A DNA stretch of 22,225 nucleotides from Prevotella sp. UBA1378 (lineage in GTDB: Bacteria > Bacteroidota > Bacteroidia > Bacteroidales > Bacteroidaceae): NCBI GenBank assembly GCA_002305505.1, contig DBRC01000082.1:1-22225 (forward strand), in the 5' to 3' direction. Made by a program: the position numbers and the translations under genes. Positions 21,950 to 22,225 of this stretch are shown here, one piece after another; the stretch's first letter is position 1; each line of letters starts with the position of its first letter. Under the pieces are notes generated by a model. The model was not told where the DNA came from. It was given only the letters and a program-made list of their open reading frames with translations, and ran no database searches.

Positions 21950-22040
21950 CAACCAAATATCCGTTTGTGTCTTCAATTTTAACATTATGAAGCTTTTTGT
22001 CCAGAGGAGAGACCTCGCCACTCAAAACACTGTATTTTGC

Positions 22041-22150
22041 AGCCCTAAGGGCAAGCCGCGGGCAGCAGGCGGATAATGGGGCGAAAAGATTTATAGCTAT
22101 AAATCTGAGAAATATAGCTATATTTCTCAGAAATATTGCAAAAAATCTTT
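22041..22150. repeat. Palindromic repeat array, right copy (inverted)
   Basis: A GC-rich tail (22041-22086) leads into AGATTTATAGCTATAAATCT (22087-22106, a perfect 20-base palindrome), then a perfect 22-base palindrome at 22107-22128 centred on AGCT with GAGAAATAT arms, then a partial unit AGAAATATTGC. Bases 22041-22105 align with the reverse complement of 56-120 with about ten mismatches. The arms and cores (AGCT or TGCA) vary between units while dyad symmetry is kept. Confidence 0.7.
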
Positions 22151-22225
22151 TTGGCATGATGGTGGTTGCCGACCATTGGTATTGTAAGCGTCGGACAACG
22201 AGCAACTATCGGTTTTGATTTTTGG

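Noticed and set aside
21876..22205. Minus-strand open frame of 109 codons
   Set aside because: It translates the palindromic repeat (repeated FAIFLRNIAIFLRFIAINL) and the T-rich tract; no start context or family likeness.

Overview
The window looks like a chromosomal segment of a Bacteroidales bacterium, most likely Bacteroides or a close relative. Three things point there: the conserved gene run DUF1599 / DoxX-like protein / tpiA / SPOR protein / folE, several promoters of the Bacteroides type (-33 TTTG, spacer of 19-20, -7 TAnnTTTG), and AT-rich, weakly Shine-Dalgarno-led starts. No tRNA, rRNA or CRISPR array was seen.

Left part (332-14316) is GC-rich core genome. A leftward operon yraN-birA-pyrH-nhaA diverges from tadA. 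A second leftward operon reads DUF1599 - DoxX/TlpA-like membrane protein - tpiA - SPOR protein - folE - small membrane protein. The DoxX-like gene runs into tpiA with no stop codon between them. A third leftward set holds two tandem paralogues of a PAP2 phosphatase joined to a C-terminal beta-barrel, followed by a small lipoprotein. cca (tRNA nucleotidyltransferase) diverges from this set.

Right part (about 14340-22225) is visibly more AT-rich and accessory. It starts with a transglutaminase-like plus discoidin-like envelope protein. Next is a 1050-bp IS982-family element with a 6-bp target duplication and a transposase broken by a one-base change in a C6 run. Then comes a compact leftward cluster: O-antigen-ligase-like protein with TPR tail (split by a frameshift at a T7 run), DUF1573 lipoprotein, MauE/DoxX-like membrane protein, a fulvocin C-related lipoprotein with an eight-cysteine C-terminus, and a small multi-pass membrane protein, ending in a strong hairpin terminator.

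That last cluster is the most interesting content. It looks like a bacteriocin-like or disulfide-rich surface peptide locus, in which the MauE-like protein may help form the disulfides and the last gene may be an immunity protein. These roles are inferences. An intergenic repeat family built of short perfect palindromes occurs in inverted orientation at the two ends of the window (about 15-120 and 22041-22150). A solitary copy of the IS982 end sits next to the left one.
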